A DNA stretch of 9,361 nucleotides from Methylococcaceae bacterium (lineage in GTDB: Bacteria > Pseudomonadota > Gammaproteobacteria > Methylococcales > Methylococcaceae): the NCBI GenBank assembly GCA_028678445.1, contig JAJRDJ010000209.1, positions 1 through 9,361 on the forward strand. Reading direction: 5' to 3'. This document shows, one piece after another, positions 1 to 6,223 of the stretch. The translations under genes and the position numbers were made by a program. Numbering within the stretch: position 1 is the first letter of the stretch; each line of letters starts with the position of its first letter. The notes beneath the pieces were generated by a model, which did no database searches, was not told the DNA's origin, and was given only the letters and a program-made list of their open reading frames with translations.

Positions 1-2
1 GG

Positions 3-101
3 CGGGCCCTCATCCGGTATATCGTTGCCAACATCCTCGCCGCCCAAAGCAAAAATCGCTCACCCTTCGGTTCACCTTTCCCCGCCCCTCAGACGGGCTA
101 A
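3..101 (+). CDS. Possible C-terminal end of a convergent gene (partial, unidentified)
   Basis: From position 3 a plus-strand frame reads 32 codons to a TAA at 99-101, with no start inside the window, so it would be the tail of a gene lying mostly outside. It encodes an amphipathic segment (ALIRYIVANILAAQSK) followed by a polar, Pro/Ser-rich tail ending PAPQTG. The first 17 codons mostly end in G or C, like the real genes here, which favours coding; the last 15 do so less clearly. I do not recognise the protein. A minus-strand frame over the same bases is also open, so this may not be coding. If real, it converges on the SPOR gene that ends at 277. Confidence 0.35.
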   Translation, partial: RALIRYIVANILAAQSKNRSPFGSPFPAPQTG

Positions 102-107
102 CAGAGG

Positions 108-143
108 AATTTGGTTTAACGCAACAAAAGTGCCAACCAAATT
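108..143. repeat. 9-bp perfect inverted repeat in AT-rich intergenic DNA
   Basis: AATTTGGTT at 108-116 is exactly complementary to AACCAAATT at 135-143, with an 18-nt spacer. It lies in the gap between the plus-strand frame ending at 101 and the minus-strand gene ending at 277. A second, imperfect hairpin follows at 163-182 (CTGAACT against AGTTTCAG, one bulge, 5-nt loop). Neither has a T run on the expected side, so a classical intrinsic terminator is not supported. The arms could form an RNA stem or be a protein-binding site. Confidence 0.45.
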
Positions 144-276
144 TACCGCGAGATCAGTAAATCTGAACTTACTCAGTTTCAGGTGTTGCACTGCAGTTTT
201 GAATCCGCCCCTCAAATAAACACAACCTGATCAAGAGACTCTTGCTGTCCGAATAATGCCGTTGCCCCTCAACTGC

Positions 277-1002
277 CTATTTGCAGGGCACCGGCGCAGG
301 CATGGCGAGGGTGGGGTCCTGGGAGTTGAGCACCTGGACGGTTTCGTCGAGAGCCAGCGGCAGGCCAGTCCAGGGGATTTTCAGCCAGAAAACTTCGCCG
401 CGAACGAGTCTTGGGACCACTTTCGCACCGATACCTTTTTCGACCAGCAACTGCAACGCCTGGTCAGCTTCCTCACGGGTCTTGTAGAGACCGAGCGAGA
501 TGGCTCCCGTGAGTGGGCCCTTGTCGAATAGCCAGGAGTCAAAAATACCGTTGCTTTCCAGCATGTGCCGGTTGGCGTGAGCGGCTTCGAAGGTGGCCGC
601 TTTCGGGTAGATCACCCACCAGCCATCCGGGACATCACCGGGCCGGATGGCCAGGCGGATATCCTTGGCGCTCGGGGCGAGCAAGGTCATGTAGCCTTCG
701 GCCGCCTCTCGAGTTTGTAGGGGTCCGATTTCGAAACAGCCTTTTGCGCTGGCGGTTCTCGGTAGGGACGGGGGCTCGATGATGATCGGGCCGGTAATAC
801 TCTCGGCGGGATCCGTCTCTGCTGGATAGCTATCCGGGTTGTCTCCCGTCTCCCCGTTGTCAGGCGGCACGGCCGAATGATCCGGCAGTTCCAGGTGTTG
901 ATCGTTTTCATCCCGCAAGAAGGATTCGCTGTGTTGCAGGCCGAACTTCCAAGTGAAGAACACGAGGTTGATTACCACCAGTATGTAAAAGAGATATTTC
1001 AT
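277..1002 (-). CDS. Membrane-anchored SPOR-like domain protein
   Basis: This 241-residue protein begins with an uncleaved-looking transmembrane anchor at about residues 4-20 (hydrophobic and aromatic, after MK). An acidic, Pro-rich linker at about 25-85 follows, then a periplasmic globular part. Residues about 167-198 (AISLGLYKTREEADQALQLL onward, ending VVPR) match the SPOR fold pattern, which in characterised proteins binds denuded septal peptidoglycan. Residues 89-121 and 128-160 look like two more diverged copies. The ATG overlaps the coaX stop (ATGA), so translation is probably coupled. A SPOR protein encoded directly after birA-coaX is also known in Pseudomonas, from memory. The C-terminus is Cys-Lys. 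The cell-envelope role is inferred; no partner is visible here. Confidence 0.8.
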   Translation of the reverse strand: MKYLFYILVVINLVFFTWKFGLQHSESFLRDENDQHLELPDHSAVPPDNGETGDNPDSYPAETDPAESITGPIIIEPPSLPRTASAKGCFEIGPLQTREAAEGYMTLLAPSAKDIRLAIRPGDVPDGWWVIYPKAATFEAAHANRHMLESNGIFDSWLFDKGPLTGAISLGLYKTREEADQALQLLVEKGIGAKVVPRLVRGEVFWLKIPWTGLPLALDETVQVLNSQDPTLAMPAPVPCK

Positions 1003-1754
1003 AAATCGCTTTCAGCCAGGGTTAGCAGTCCAGAGAGCACTATAGTCTCATCCGGGCAATAGGGCATGGAGAGGTGACGACCGATCAGTGCCGCTTCGCC
1101 TCCTGTCATCACCAGCCGGACGGGCTGTTGGAGTGCCTCATTCGACGCCTCCAGGAACTTTTCCACGAGCCCCGCGCAGGCCAGCGCGCCGCCGAGCGCA
1201 ATCCCCGACGCGGTATCAAAGCCAAACGCACCGGCCACCTGAGGCCCCTGCACCAAGCCCAAGGCATGCGTGTCCTGATGCAATGAACGACGCATCGTGG
1301 TCATTCCCGGGGCGATGACTCCGCCCCGGTGCCGACCATCAGCGTCGAGCAAATCCGCCGTGAGTGCCGTGCCGCAGTCCACCAGACACGCCGGCAACAC
1401 ATGATTCCGATGAAGACCGAGCAGTCCCAGCCAGCGGTCCACGCCCAGCTGTTCAGGAGTTGTGTAGCCGCTGCTGACGTGGCTATGCCGGGCTGTGGAT
1501 CGGGCAAAGTGAACGGCAATCCCCCATCGGTCCTGAACCCATCGCTCAAGTTCTGCCGCGATAACCGGACCCGCCACGTTGGATGCATACACCGTCGAGG
1601 GTTGATCCAACCCCAGCCAGAGGGAATCCAGTCTGGCCATGAGGCAACCGGCATCCGTGGCAAAGGGCGTTCCGGCCAAGAGCATGCCTCCATCGTAGCG
1701 CGCCCATTTTATCCGCGAGTTCCCGATGTCCACCAAACACAGGGCCGCACTCAT
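999..1754 (-). CDS. coaX: Type III pantothenate kinase
   Basis: It phosphorylates pantothenate to 4'-phosphopantothenate with ATP, the first step of CoA synthesis, in the cytoplasm. The 251-residue protein shows the type III signature in order: DIGNSRIKWAR at residues 9-19 (phosphate loop with Asp9), LGVDRW at 103-108, DCGTALTADLL at 126-136 with the family's metal and substrate acidic residues, GGVIAPG at 144-150, and MTGGEAALIG at 216-225. This ASKHA-fold kinase is unrelated to E. coli CoaA. The same frame stays open upstream to 1928, but the ATG at 1754 puts the first beta-strand and DxGN motif at the N-terminus as in the family, and it overlaps the birA TGA (ATGA). The pairing with birA is common and explains older names such as Baf. 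Confidence 0.95.
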   Translation of the reverse strand: MSAALCLVDIGNSRIKWARYDGGMLLAGTPFATDAGCLMARLDSLWLGLDQPSTVYASNVAGPVIAAELERWVQDRWGIAVHFARSTARHSHVSSGYTTPEQLGVDRWLGLLGLHRNHVLPACLVDCGTALTADLLDADGRHRGGVIAPGMTTMRRSLHQDTHALGLVQGPQVAGAFGFDTASGIALGGALACAGLVEKFLEASNEALQQPVRLVMTGGEAALIGRHLSMPYCPDETIVLSGLLTLAESDL

Positions 1755-2743
1755 GAGGACTTTACCCGCAGCCTGACGTCTCCCGAGGCGAATTGCCGGA
1801 GCTGACCCTCCTGATCCCGGAACAGCAACAAGCCCTCGTTCGTCACATCGACGATATCCCCTTCGACGTGCCTGTCGCCAATCCGAACAGTGGCTGCCCG
1901 CCCCGCATAAGCATGCGCCGCGCGCCATTCCGGCAGATAATGCGCCAAACCCTGGTCCGGATAATCCCGCAGCAAGGGCAGCAGTTCATTGAGCACGGTG
2001 GCCACCAGCGCATTCCTGGGCGGGGCCTCGCCATGGGCGGTCCGACTCAGATCGGTCCAGTCCTGATCGATGACCGTGGCGGCGGACTCCGGAAGGTGTC
2101 GGTTGAGCCCCAGGCCAATCACCACTGCGCACTGGCCATACGCCTCACCCGCGACTTCCAGCAGGATACCGCCCAGCTTGGCGGTACCCCAGAGGAGATC
2201 ATTGGGCCATTTGAGCGCGATCCCCGGCAACCCCGCTTTGACCAGGGCGCGAACAACTGCCACGCCGACCGCGAGACTGAGTCCGGAAACCAGAGTAGGG
2301 TCTTCGAAACGCCAGAGCAGGGACAGGTAAATATTCGCCCCGAAAGGTGAAAACCAATCCCGGCCTATCCGCCCCCGCCCGGCCCGCTGATATTCGGCCA
2401 GGCATACCGTCCCCGTGACAACGCCGGACGGCGCCGCACGCAGGAGATGGCTATTCGTCGAGTCCAGCGCGTCGTGGATGTCGAGTTCCCCCAAAAGCGC
2501 CGTCGCTTCGGTAGTCAGTCCCGCCCGGATCGCCGCCGCTGACAACATGTCCACCGGCGAGAGCAGGCGATAGCCCCGGCCAGGGATGGCCGAGAGCGTC
2601 AAACCCAGACGTTCGAGGCCGCGGATATGCTTCCACACGGCGGCACGGCTGACCCCGAGCAGCCCGGAGAGCTCGGTCCCGGAGTGAAAGCGGCCATCGG
2701 CGAGATGACCGAGCAGGGTTTTGTCCAGTGCGTCTAATGTCAT
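1751..2743 (-). CDS. birA: Bifunctional biotin-[acetyl-CoA-carboxylase] ligase / biotin operon repressor
   Basis: BirA makes biotinyl-5'-AMP and transfers biotin to the carrier protein of acetyl-CoA carboxylase; as a holo-dimer it also represses the biotin operon. The 330 residues contain all three parts: an N-terminal winged helix at about 1-60 (GVSRAAVWKHIRGLERLGL recognition region, wing GRGYRL), the ligase core at about 85-270, and a C-terminal SH3-like barrel at about 280-326 (GDIVDVTNEGLLL). Ligase motifs seen are DSTN (94-97), the biotinyl-AMP loop AGRGRIGRDW (121-130), KWPNDLLW (178-185) and KLGGILLEV. The intact winged helix predicts that repression is retained; no bio operon is in the window. 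The ATG at 2743 lies 21 bp after the rarA stop, and the gene's TGA overlaps coaX. Confidence 0.95.
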   Translation of the reverse strand: MTLDALDKTLLGHLADGRFHSGTELSGLLGVSRAAVWKHIRGLERLGLTLSAIPGRGYRLLSPVDMLSAAAIRAGLTTEATALLGELDIHDALDSTNSHLLRAAPSGVVTGTVCLAEYQRAGRGRIGRDWFSPFGANIYLSLLWRFEDPTLVSGLSLAVGVAVVRALVKAGLPGIALKWPNDLLWGTAKLGGILLEVAGEAYGQCAVVIGLGLNRHLPESAATVIDQDWTDLSRTAHGEAPPRNALVATVLNELLPLLRDYPDQGLAHYLPEWRAAHAYAGRAATVRIGDRHVEGDIVDVTNEGLLLFRDQEGQLRQFASGDVRLRVKSS

Positions 2744-2764
2744 GAAGTGCCCGCGAGCGTCCGC

Positions 2765-4066
2765 TTAGCCCGCCCCGTCCAGTGCCCGCAAGCGAGCCAG
2801 CTTTTCCGCGATCTTAATTTCCAGCCCGCGCGGAACCGGCTGGTAGTAATTCCGGGGCGCCATGCCGTCGGGAAAATACTGCTCGCCGGCGGCATAGGCG
2901 TCCGGCTCGTCGTGGGCGTAGCGGTAGGCCTTGCCGTAGTCGAGCTGGCGCATCAGACCGGTCGGGGCATTGCGGAGATGCAAGGGCACTTCGAGACTGC
3001 CGGTGGCCTCCGCATCGGCCCGCGCCGCCTTGTAGGCAACGTAGACGGCATTGCTCTTCGGCGCGCAGGCCAGATACACCAAGGCCTGGGCCATGGCCAG
3101 CTCGCCTTCGGGGCTCCCCAGCCGCTCCTGAACCGACCAGGCATTCAGCGCGATCTCCAGCCCGCGCGGATCGGCGTTGCCAATGTCCTCGCTGGCGATG
3201 CGGACGATGCGGCGGGCGAGATAGAAGGGATCGATGCCGCCGTCCAGCATCCGGCAGAACCAGTACAGGGCCGCATCCGGGGCGCTGCCGCGCACGGCTT
3301 TGTGCAGCGCCGAAATCTGGTTGTAGAAATCTTCGCCCTGCTTGTCGAAGCGCCGGACCCCGCCGCCCGCCAGCACTTCCCTAGCCAGCGCCGGGCTGAC
3401 CCGCCGTTCGCCGGTGTCCAGCAGCTCCACGGTGATTTCCAGCAGATTCAGCAGCTTTCGGGCATCGCCATCCGCCGCCTTGACGTACCACTGGCGAATT
3501 TCGCCAGAAATGTCTATCCCGCGCCCGCCAAAGCCACGCTCCGGGTCGGTCAGTGCCTGCTCCAGCACGGCCAGCAAATCTTCCTCGGACAAGGACCGCA
3601 GGACATACACTCTGGCCCGGGAGAGTAAGGCGTTGTTGAGCTCGAAGGAGGGGTTTTCGGTGGTGGCGCCGATAAAACAGAAGGTGCCGTCCTCGACATG
3701 CGGCAAAAAGGCATCCTGCTGTGATTTATTGAATCGATGGACTTCATCGACGAACAGCAGGGTCTGGCGTCCGGACCCTTCCTGAAGGCGCCGCGCCTCC
3801 GCCACCTGTTCACGAATCTCCTTGACACCGGACAGGACTGCCGAGAGCGTCGCGAATGCCGCGTCGGCATGACGCGCCACGATCCGGGCTAGCGTGGTCT
3901 TGCCGGTTCCGGGTGGTCCCCAGAAAATCATGGAATGCAGCCGCCCCGCCCGGATAGCCTCGAAGAGCGGCTTGCCCGGCGCGATCAGGTGCCGCTGACC
4001 GATGTACTCATCCAGCGAACGCGGCCGGAGACGGTCGGCAAGGGGTTTCAGGGGCATGCCCATCAC
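2765..4066 (-). CDS. rarA: Replication-associated recombination protein A (AAA+ ATPase, MgsA/WRNIP1 family)
   Basis: RarA is a clamp-loader-like ATPase that acts at stalled or gapped replication forks as a tetramer. Within 433 residues I see Walker A GPPGTGKTT (50-58), Walker B LLFVDEVHRF (103-112), sensor 1 ATTENPS (134-140), the arginine-finger region LLSRARVY (147-154), sensor 2 GDARKLLN (200-207) and the MgsA C-terminal oligomerisation region from about 250 (including ASEDIGNADPRGLEIA and PKSNAVYVAYKAA). The start is uncertain: GTG at 4066, ATG at 4063 and ATG at 4057 are in frame, and none has a clear ribosome-binding site. From any of them the protein has a shorter N-terminus before PLADRLRP than E. 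coli RarA. It follows lolA, as in E. coli. Confidence 0.95.
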   Translation of the reverse strand: MMGMPLKPLADRLRPRSLDEYIGQRHLIAPGKPLFEAIRAGRLHSMIFWGPPGTGKTTLARIVARHADAAFATLSAVLSGVKEIREQVAEARRLQEGSGRQTLLFVDEVHRFNKSQQDAFLPHVEDGTFCFIGATTENPSFELNNALLSRARVYVLRSLSEEDLLAVLEQALTDPERGFGGRGIDISGEIRQWYVKAADGDARKLLNLLEITVELLDTGERRVSPALAREVLAGGGVRRFDKQGEDFYNQISALHKAVRGSAPDAALYWFCRMLDGGIDPFYLARRIVRIASEDIGNADPRGLEIALNAWSVQERLGSPEGELAMAQALVYLACAPKSNAVYVAYKAARADAEATGSLEVPLHLRNAPTGLMRQLDYGKAYRYAHDEPDAYAAGEQYFPDGMAPRNYYQPVPRGLEIKIAEKLARLRALDGAG

Positions 4067-4101
4067 GAGAAGAACTGCTGTTGTCCCTGACGGATCAGCA
4101 T
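4063..4101 (-). other. 12-codon open frame overlapping the rarA start (TGATG)
   Basis: In the lolA-rarA gap an ATG at 4101 opens a 12-codon frame ending FFS whose TGA (4065-4063) shares its last base with a rarA ATG, the classic TGATG coupling layout. The frame is the same as lolA's, and no stop lies between the lolA TAG and this TGA (19 sense codons). No Shine-Dalgarno is visible before the ATG. It could be a coupling mini-ORF, a remnant of a longer lolA end, or chance. Confidence 0.2.
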
Positions 4102-4122
4102 GAAGACCGCAACACAGTCCGC

Positions 4123-4743
4123 CTATTTTTCCTCGAAGACATCGACGCCGTGAGGCGGCTTGAAGGCGAACAGCGCCGGGTCCAGCCTGATTCCTGTCTT
4201 TAGGTTGTTGAAATAGATACGGGTAAGCTGTCCAAAGTTGTCATTCAACTCCATCCCGATCAAGACGTTGTTTTCCAGCCCGATCTGCACATATTTGAAT
4301 CCGCTTTCTTCAGATTTCGGGATCAATTTGAGTATGGCAATGCCCTCCTCGTCCGACTGGTTCTCGATGGTGAAATTTTTCTCCAATGGCACTTCACCGG
4401 TCAGCAGCAAGGCTGGAGTCGAGCCAATCGCGTCGTTGAGCTTCTTGGCGGTCACCTGCTCCAGGTCCTTGTCGTAAAACCAGACCTTGCCGGCACCGGA
4501 GACGATTTCCTGGTTATAAGGTTTCTGATAGTTCCAGCGAAACTTGCCGGGCCGCTGCAGGTAGAACACGCCGCTGCTGCGTTTGCCCTGATTGCCTTTT
4601 TCGTCAATCTGCACCTGGATGAAGTCCGCCTGGAGGGTGCTGGCCTTGGCCAGGAAACTTTTCAGCCGCTGCACGGGGGTTTCCGCGGCCGCTGCTGAGC
4701 CGATAACCGCCAGCAAGGCCATGAACGTAATATTTTTCAGCAT
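4123..4743 (-). CDS. lolA: Outer-membrane lipoprotein carrier protein
   Basis: LolA carries lipoproteins through the periplasm from the LolCDE transporter to LolB or the outer membrane. With the ATG at 4743 it has 206 residues, close to the family's usual size. It begins with a signal peptide: MLKN, a hydrophobic core to about residue 16, and probable cleavage in the Ala run just before ETP (residue 20 or so). The mature part shows family features: ADFIQVQ, LQRPGKFRWNYQKPY, EIVSGAGKVWFYDKDLEQVT and a C-terminal end PPHGVDVFEEK. The frame is open further upstream to a TTG at 4776 that overlaps the purB stop, but that would add 11 residues before the signal peptide and lacks support. The ATG at 4743 has AGGG just upstream. 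It lies 29 bp after purB and 56 bp before rarA. Confidence 0.93.
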   Translation of the reverse strand: MLKNITFMALLAVIGSAAAAETPVQRLKSFLAKASTLQADFIQVQIDEKGNQGKRSSGVFYLQRPGKFRWNYQKPYNQEIVSGAGKVWFYDKDLEQVTAKKLNDAIGSTPALLLTGEVPLEKNFTIENQSDEEGIAILKLIPKSEESGFKYVQIGLENNVLIGMELNDNFGQLTRIYFNNLKTGIRLDPALFAFKPPHGVDVFEEK

Positions 4744-4747
4744 GATG

Positions 4748-4751
4748 CCCT
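4748..4751 (-). promoter_or_regulatory. Ribosome-binding site deciding the lolA start
   Basis: On the minus strand AGGG stands four bases before the ATG at 4743. This spacing is short but usable, and it supports the 4743 start over the in-frame TTG at 4776, which would place the signal peptide internally. Confidence 0.5.
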
Positions 4752-4772
4752 GAATAATGTGTGGGTGAGAGG

Positions 4773-6140
4773 TCAAGTCAGATGAAGCGAGCGCGCCAAG
4801 GTTTCTGCATAGCCGGTGTAATCACGGGGACCGAGCCGACGCAATTTGTCCCTGGCGGCTTCGGGGACCTCCAGCGTATCGATGAATTGCGCGAGCGAAG
4901 TGGCGTCGATACGCTGTCCCCGGGTCAGGTCCTTGAGCTTTTCATACGGCTTTTCAATGCCGTAACGGCGCATGACCGTCTGGATCGGCTCGGCGAGCAC
5001 TTCCGGGTTGGCTGCCAGATCGGCATCCAGCGCCTCCGTGTTGAGCTCAAGTTTGGTGATCCCCTTGAGGGTCGATTGCAAGGCAATCAGGGTGTGAGCC
5101 AGACCGACGCCGATATTGCGCATCACGGTGGAATCCGTCAGGTCGCGCTGCCAGCGTGAGATGGGCAGCTTCTCGGCCAGATGGGCGAATACCGCATTGG
5201 CGAGGCCCAGATTGCCTTCCGAATTTTCGAAGTCGATGGGGTTGACCTTATGCGGCATGGTCGAGGAGCCAACCTCGCCCGCCACGGTCTTCTGCCTGAA
5301 AAACCCCAGCGCAATGTAGCCCCAGATATCCCGGTCAAAATCCATCAGCACTGTATTGAAGCGCGAAATCGCGTGAAAAATCTCCGCGAGATAGTCGTGC
5401 GGCTCGATCTGCGTGGTGTAGGGGTTGAACACCAGCCCGAGGGATTCGACAAAGCGACGGGCGAAAGCCGGCCAGTCGATTTCGGGGTAGGCGACCCGGT
5501 GGGCGTTGTAATTGCCGACCGCGCCGTTGATCTTGCCGAGAATCTCGACCGCGCCAGCCTGCCGGACCTGCCGGGACAAGCGGACCGCGACGTTCGCGAA
5601 TTCCTTGCCCACGGTCGAGGGCGTCGCGGGCTGGCCATGGGTGCGGGACAGCATCGGCTGGGCGGCATAATCCCTGGCCTTCGCGGCGATGGCGGCGATC
5701 ACCCGCTGCATCTCGGGCAGTAGCACGGCGTCCCGGGCCTCGCGAATCATCAGGCCATACGCCAGGTTATTGATATCCTCGGAGGTGCAGGCGAAATGAA
5801 TGAATTCACTCACCGCCTCCAGTTCGGCATGCCCCGCGATCCGCTCCTTCAGGAAATACTCGACCGCCTTGACATCGTGATTGGTGGTCCGCTCGATGGT
5901 CTTGACCCGCTCGGCATCCGCTACGCTGAAGCCGTCCACGATACCTACGAGCACGGCCAGCGCGGCGGGGCTCAGGGGGGGAACCTCGACGATCAGCGGC
6001 TCGCCGGCCAGTGCCTCCAGCCAGCGCACCTCGACGAGGACACGATAGCGGATGAGGCCGAATTCACTGAGGATGGGGCGGAGGGGCTCGACCTTGTCGG
6101 CATAGCGTCCGTCGATGGGGGAGAGATGAGTGAGGGACAT
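4773..6140 (-). CDS. purB: Adenylosuccinate lyase
   Basis: PurB is a cytoplasmic homotetramer of the fumarase/aspartase superfamily. It acts twice in purine synthesis: SAICAR to AICAR plus fumarate, and adenylosuccinate to AMP plus fumarate. From the ATG at 6140 it has 455 residues, almost the E. coli length, and starts MSLTHLSPIDGRYADKV, matching the family N-terminus (SP.DGRY.DKV). Motifs are TSEDINN (119-125), RTHGQPATP (166-174, with His168 as the likely catalytic acid) and the superfamily signature GSSTMPHKVNP (291-301) carrying the catalytic Ser loop. The frame is open upstream to 6227, overlapping the mnmA stop, but those 29 residues match nothing in the family and cover a hairpin and T run. 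No strong ribosome-binding site is visible. In E. coli hflD precedes purB; here mnmA does. Confidence 0.97.
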   Translation of the reverse strand: MSLTHLSPIDGRYADKVEPLRPILSEFGLIRYRVLVEVRWLEALAGEPLIVEVPPLSPAALAVLVGIVDGFSVADAERVKTIERTTNHDVKAVEYFLKERIAGHAELEAVSEFIHFACTSEDINNLAYGLMIREARDAVLLPEMQRVIAAIAAKARDYAAQPMLSRTHGQPATPSTVGKEFANVAVRLSRQVRQAGAVEILGKINGAVGNYNAHRVAYPEIDWPAFARRFVESLGLVFNPYTTQIEPHDYLAEIFHAISRFNTVLMDFDRDIWGYIALGFFRQKTVAGEVGSSTMPHKVNPIDFENSEGNLGLANAVFAHLAEKLPISRWQRDLTDSTVMRNIGVGLAHTLIALQSTLKGITKLELNTEALDADLAANPEVLAEPIQTVMRRYGIEKPYEKLKDLTRGQRIDATSLAQFIDTLEVPEAARDKLRRLGPRDYTGYAETLARSLHLT

Positions 6141-6157
6141 GAACGTATTCGATCGTG

Positions 6158-6182
6158 AAAAAACGGAAGGCGGAACTCCGCC
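6158..6182 (-). terminator. Terminator-like hairpin between mnmA and purB
   Basis: Read on the minus strand, GGCGGAGTTCCGCC (6182-6169) can form a 5- to 6-bp GC stem. After TTCCG comes a run of six T (6163-6158). This resembles an intrinsic terminator or attenuator, but the stem is short and the T run starts five bases late, so it may be leaky. It lies in the 83-bp gap before the purB ATG. Confidence 0.35.
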
Positions 6183-6223
6183 ACAGCGGTGCATTCTACC
6201 CGCAAGCCACACCCGCGCTACCG

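Noticed and set aside
1755..1928. 58-residue upstream extension of coaX
   Set aside because: It lies inside birA in another frame, does not resemble the kinase, and the ATG at 1754 fits both the family N-terminus and the ATGA overlap.
1793..2350. Plus-strand open frame of 185 codons antisense to birA
   Set aside because: Shadow of birA's strong third-position bias; no recognisable domain.
2747..3628. Long plus-strand open frame (293 codons) antisense to rarA
   Set aside because: It lies opposite a clear rarA with all AAA+ motifs. Its Arg/Gly/Gln/Val-rich composition is typical of the complement of a GC-rich gene, and no family motif is visible.
5181..5723. Plus-strand open frame of 180 codons antisense to purB
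   Set aside because: Opposite the conserved core of purB, with low-complexity shadow composition.
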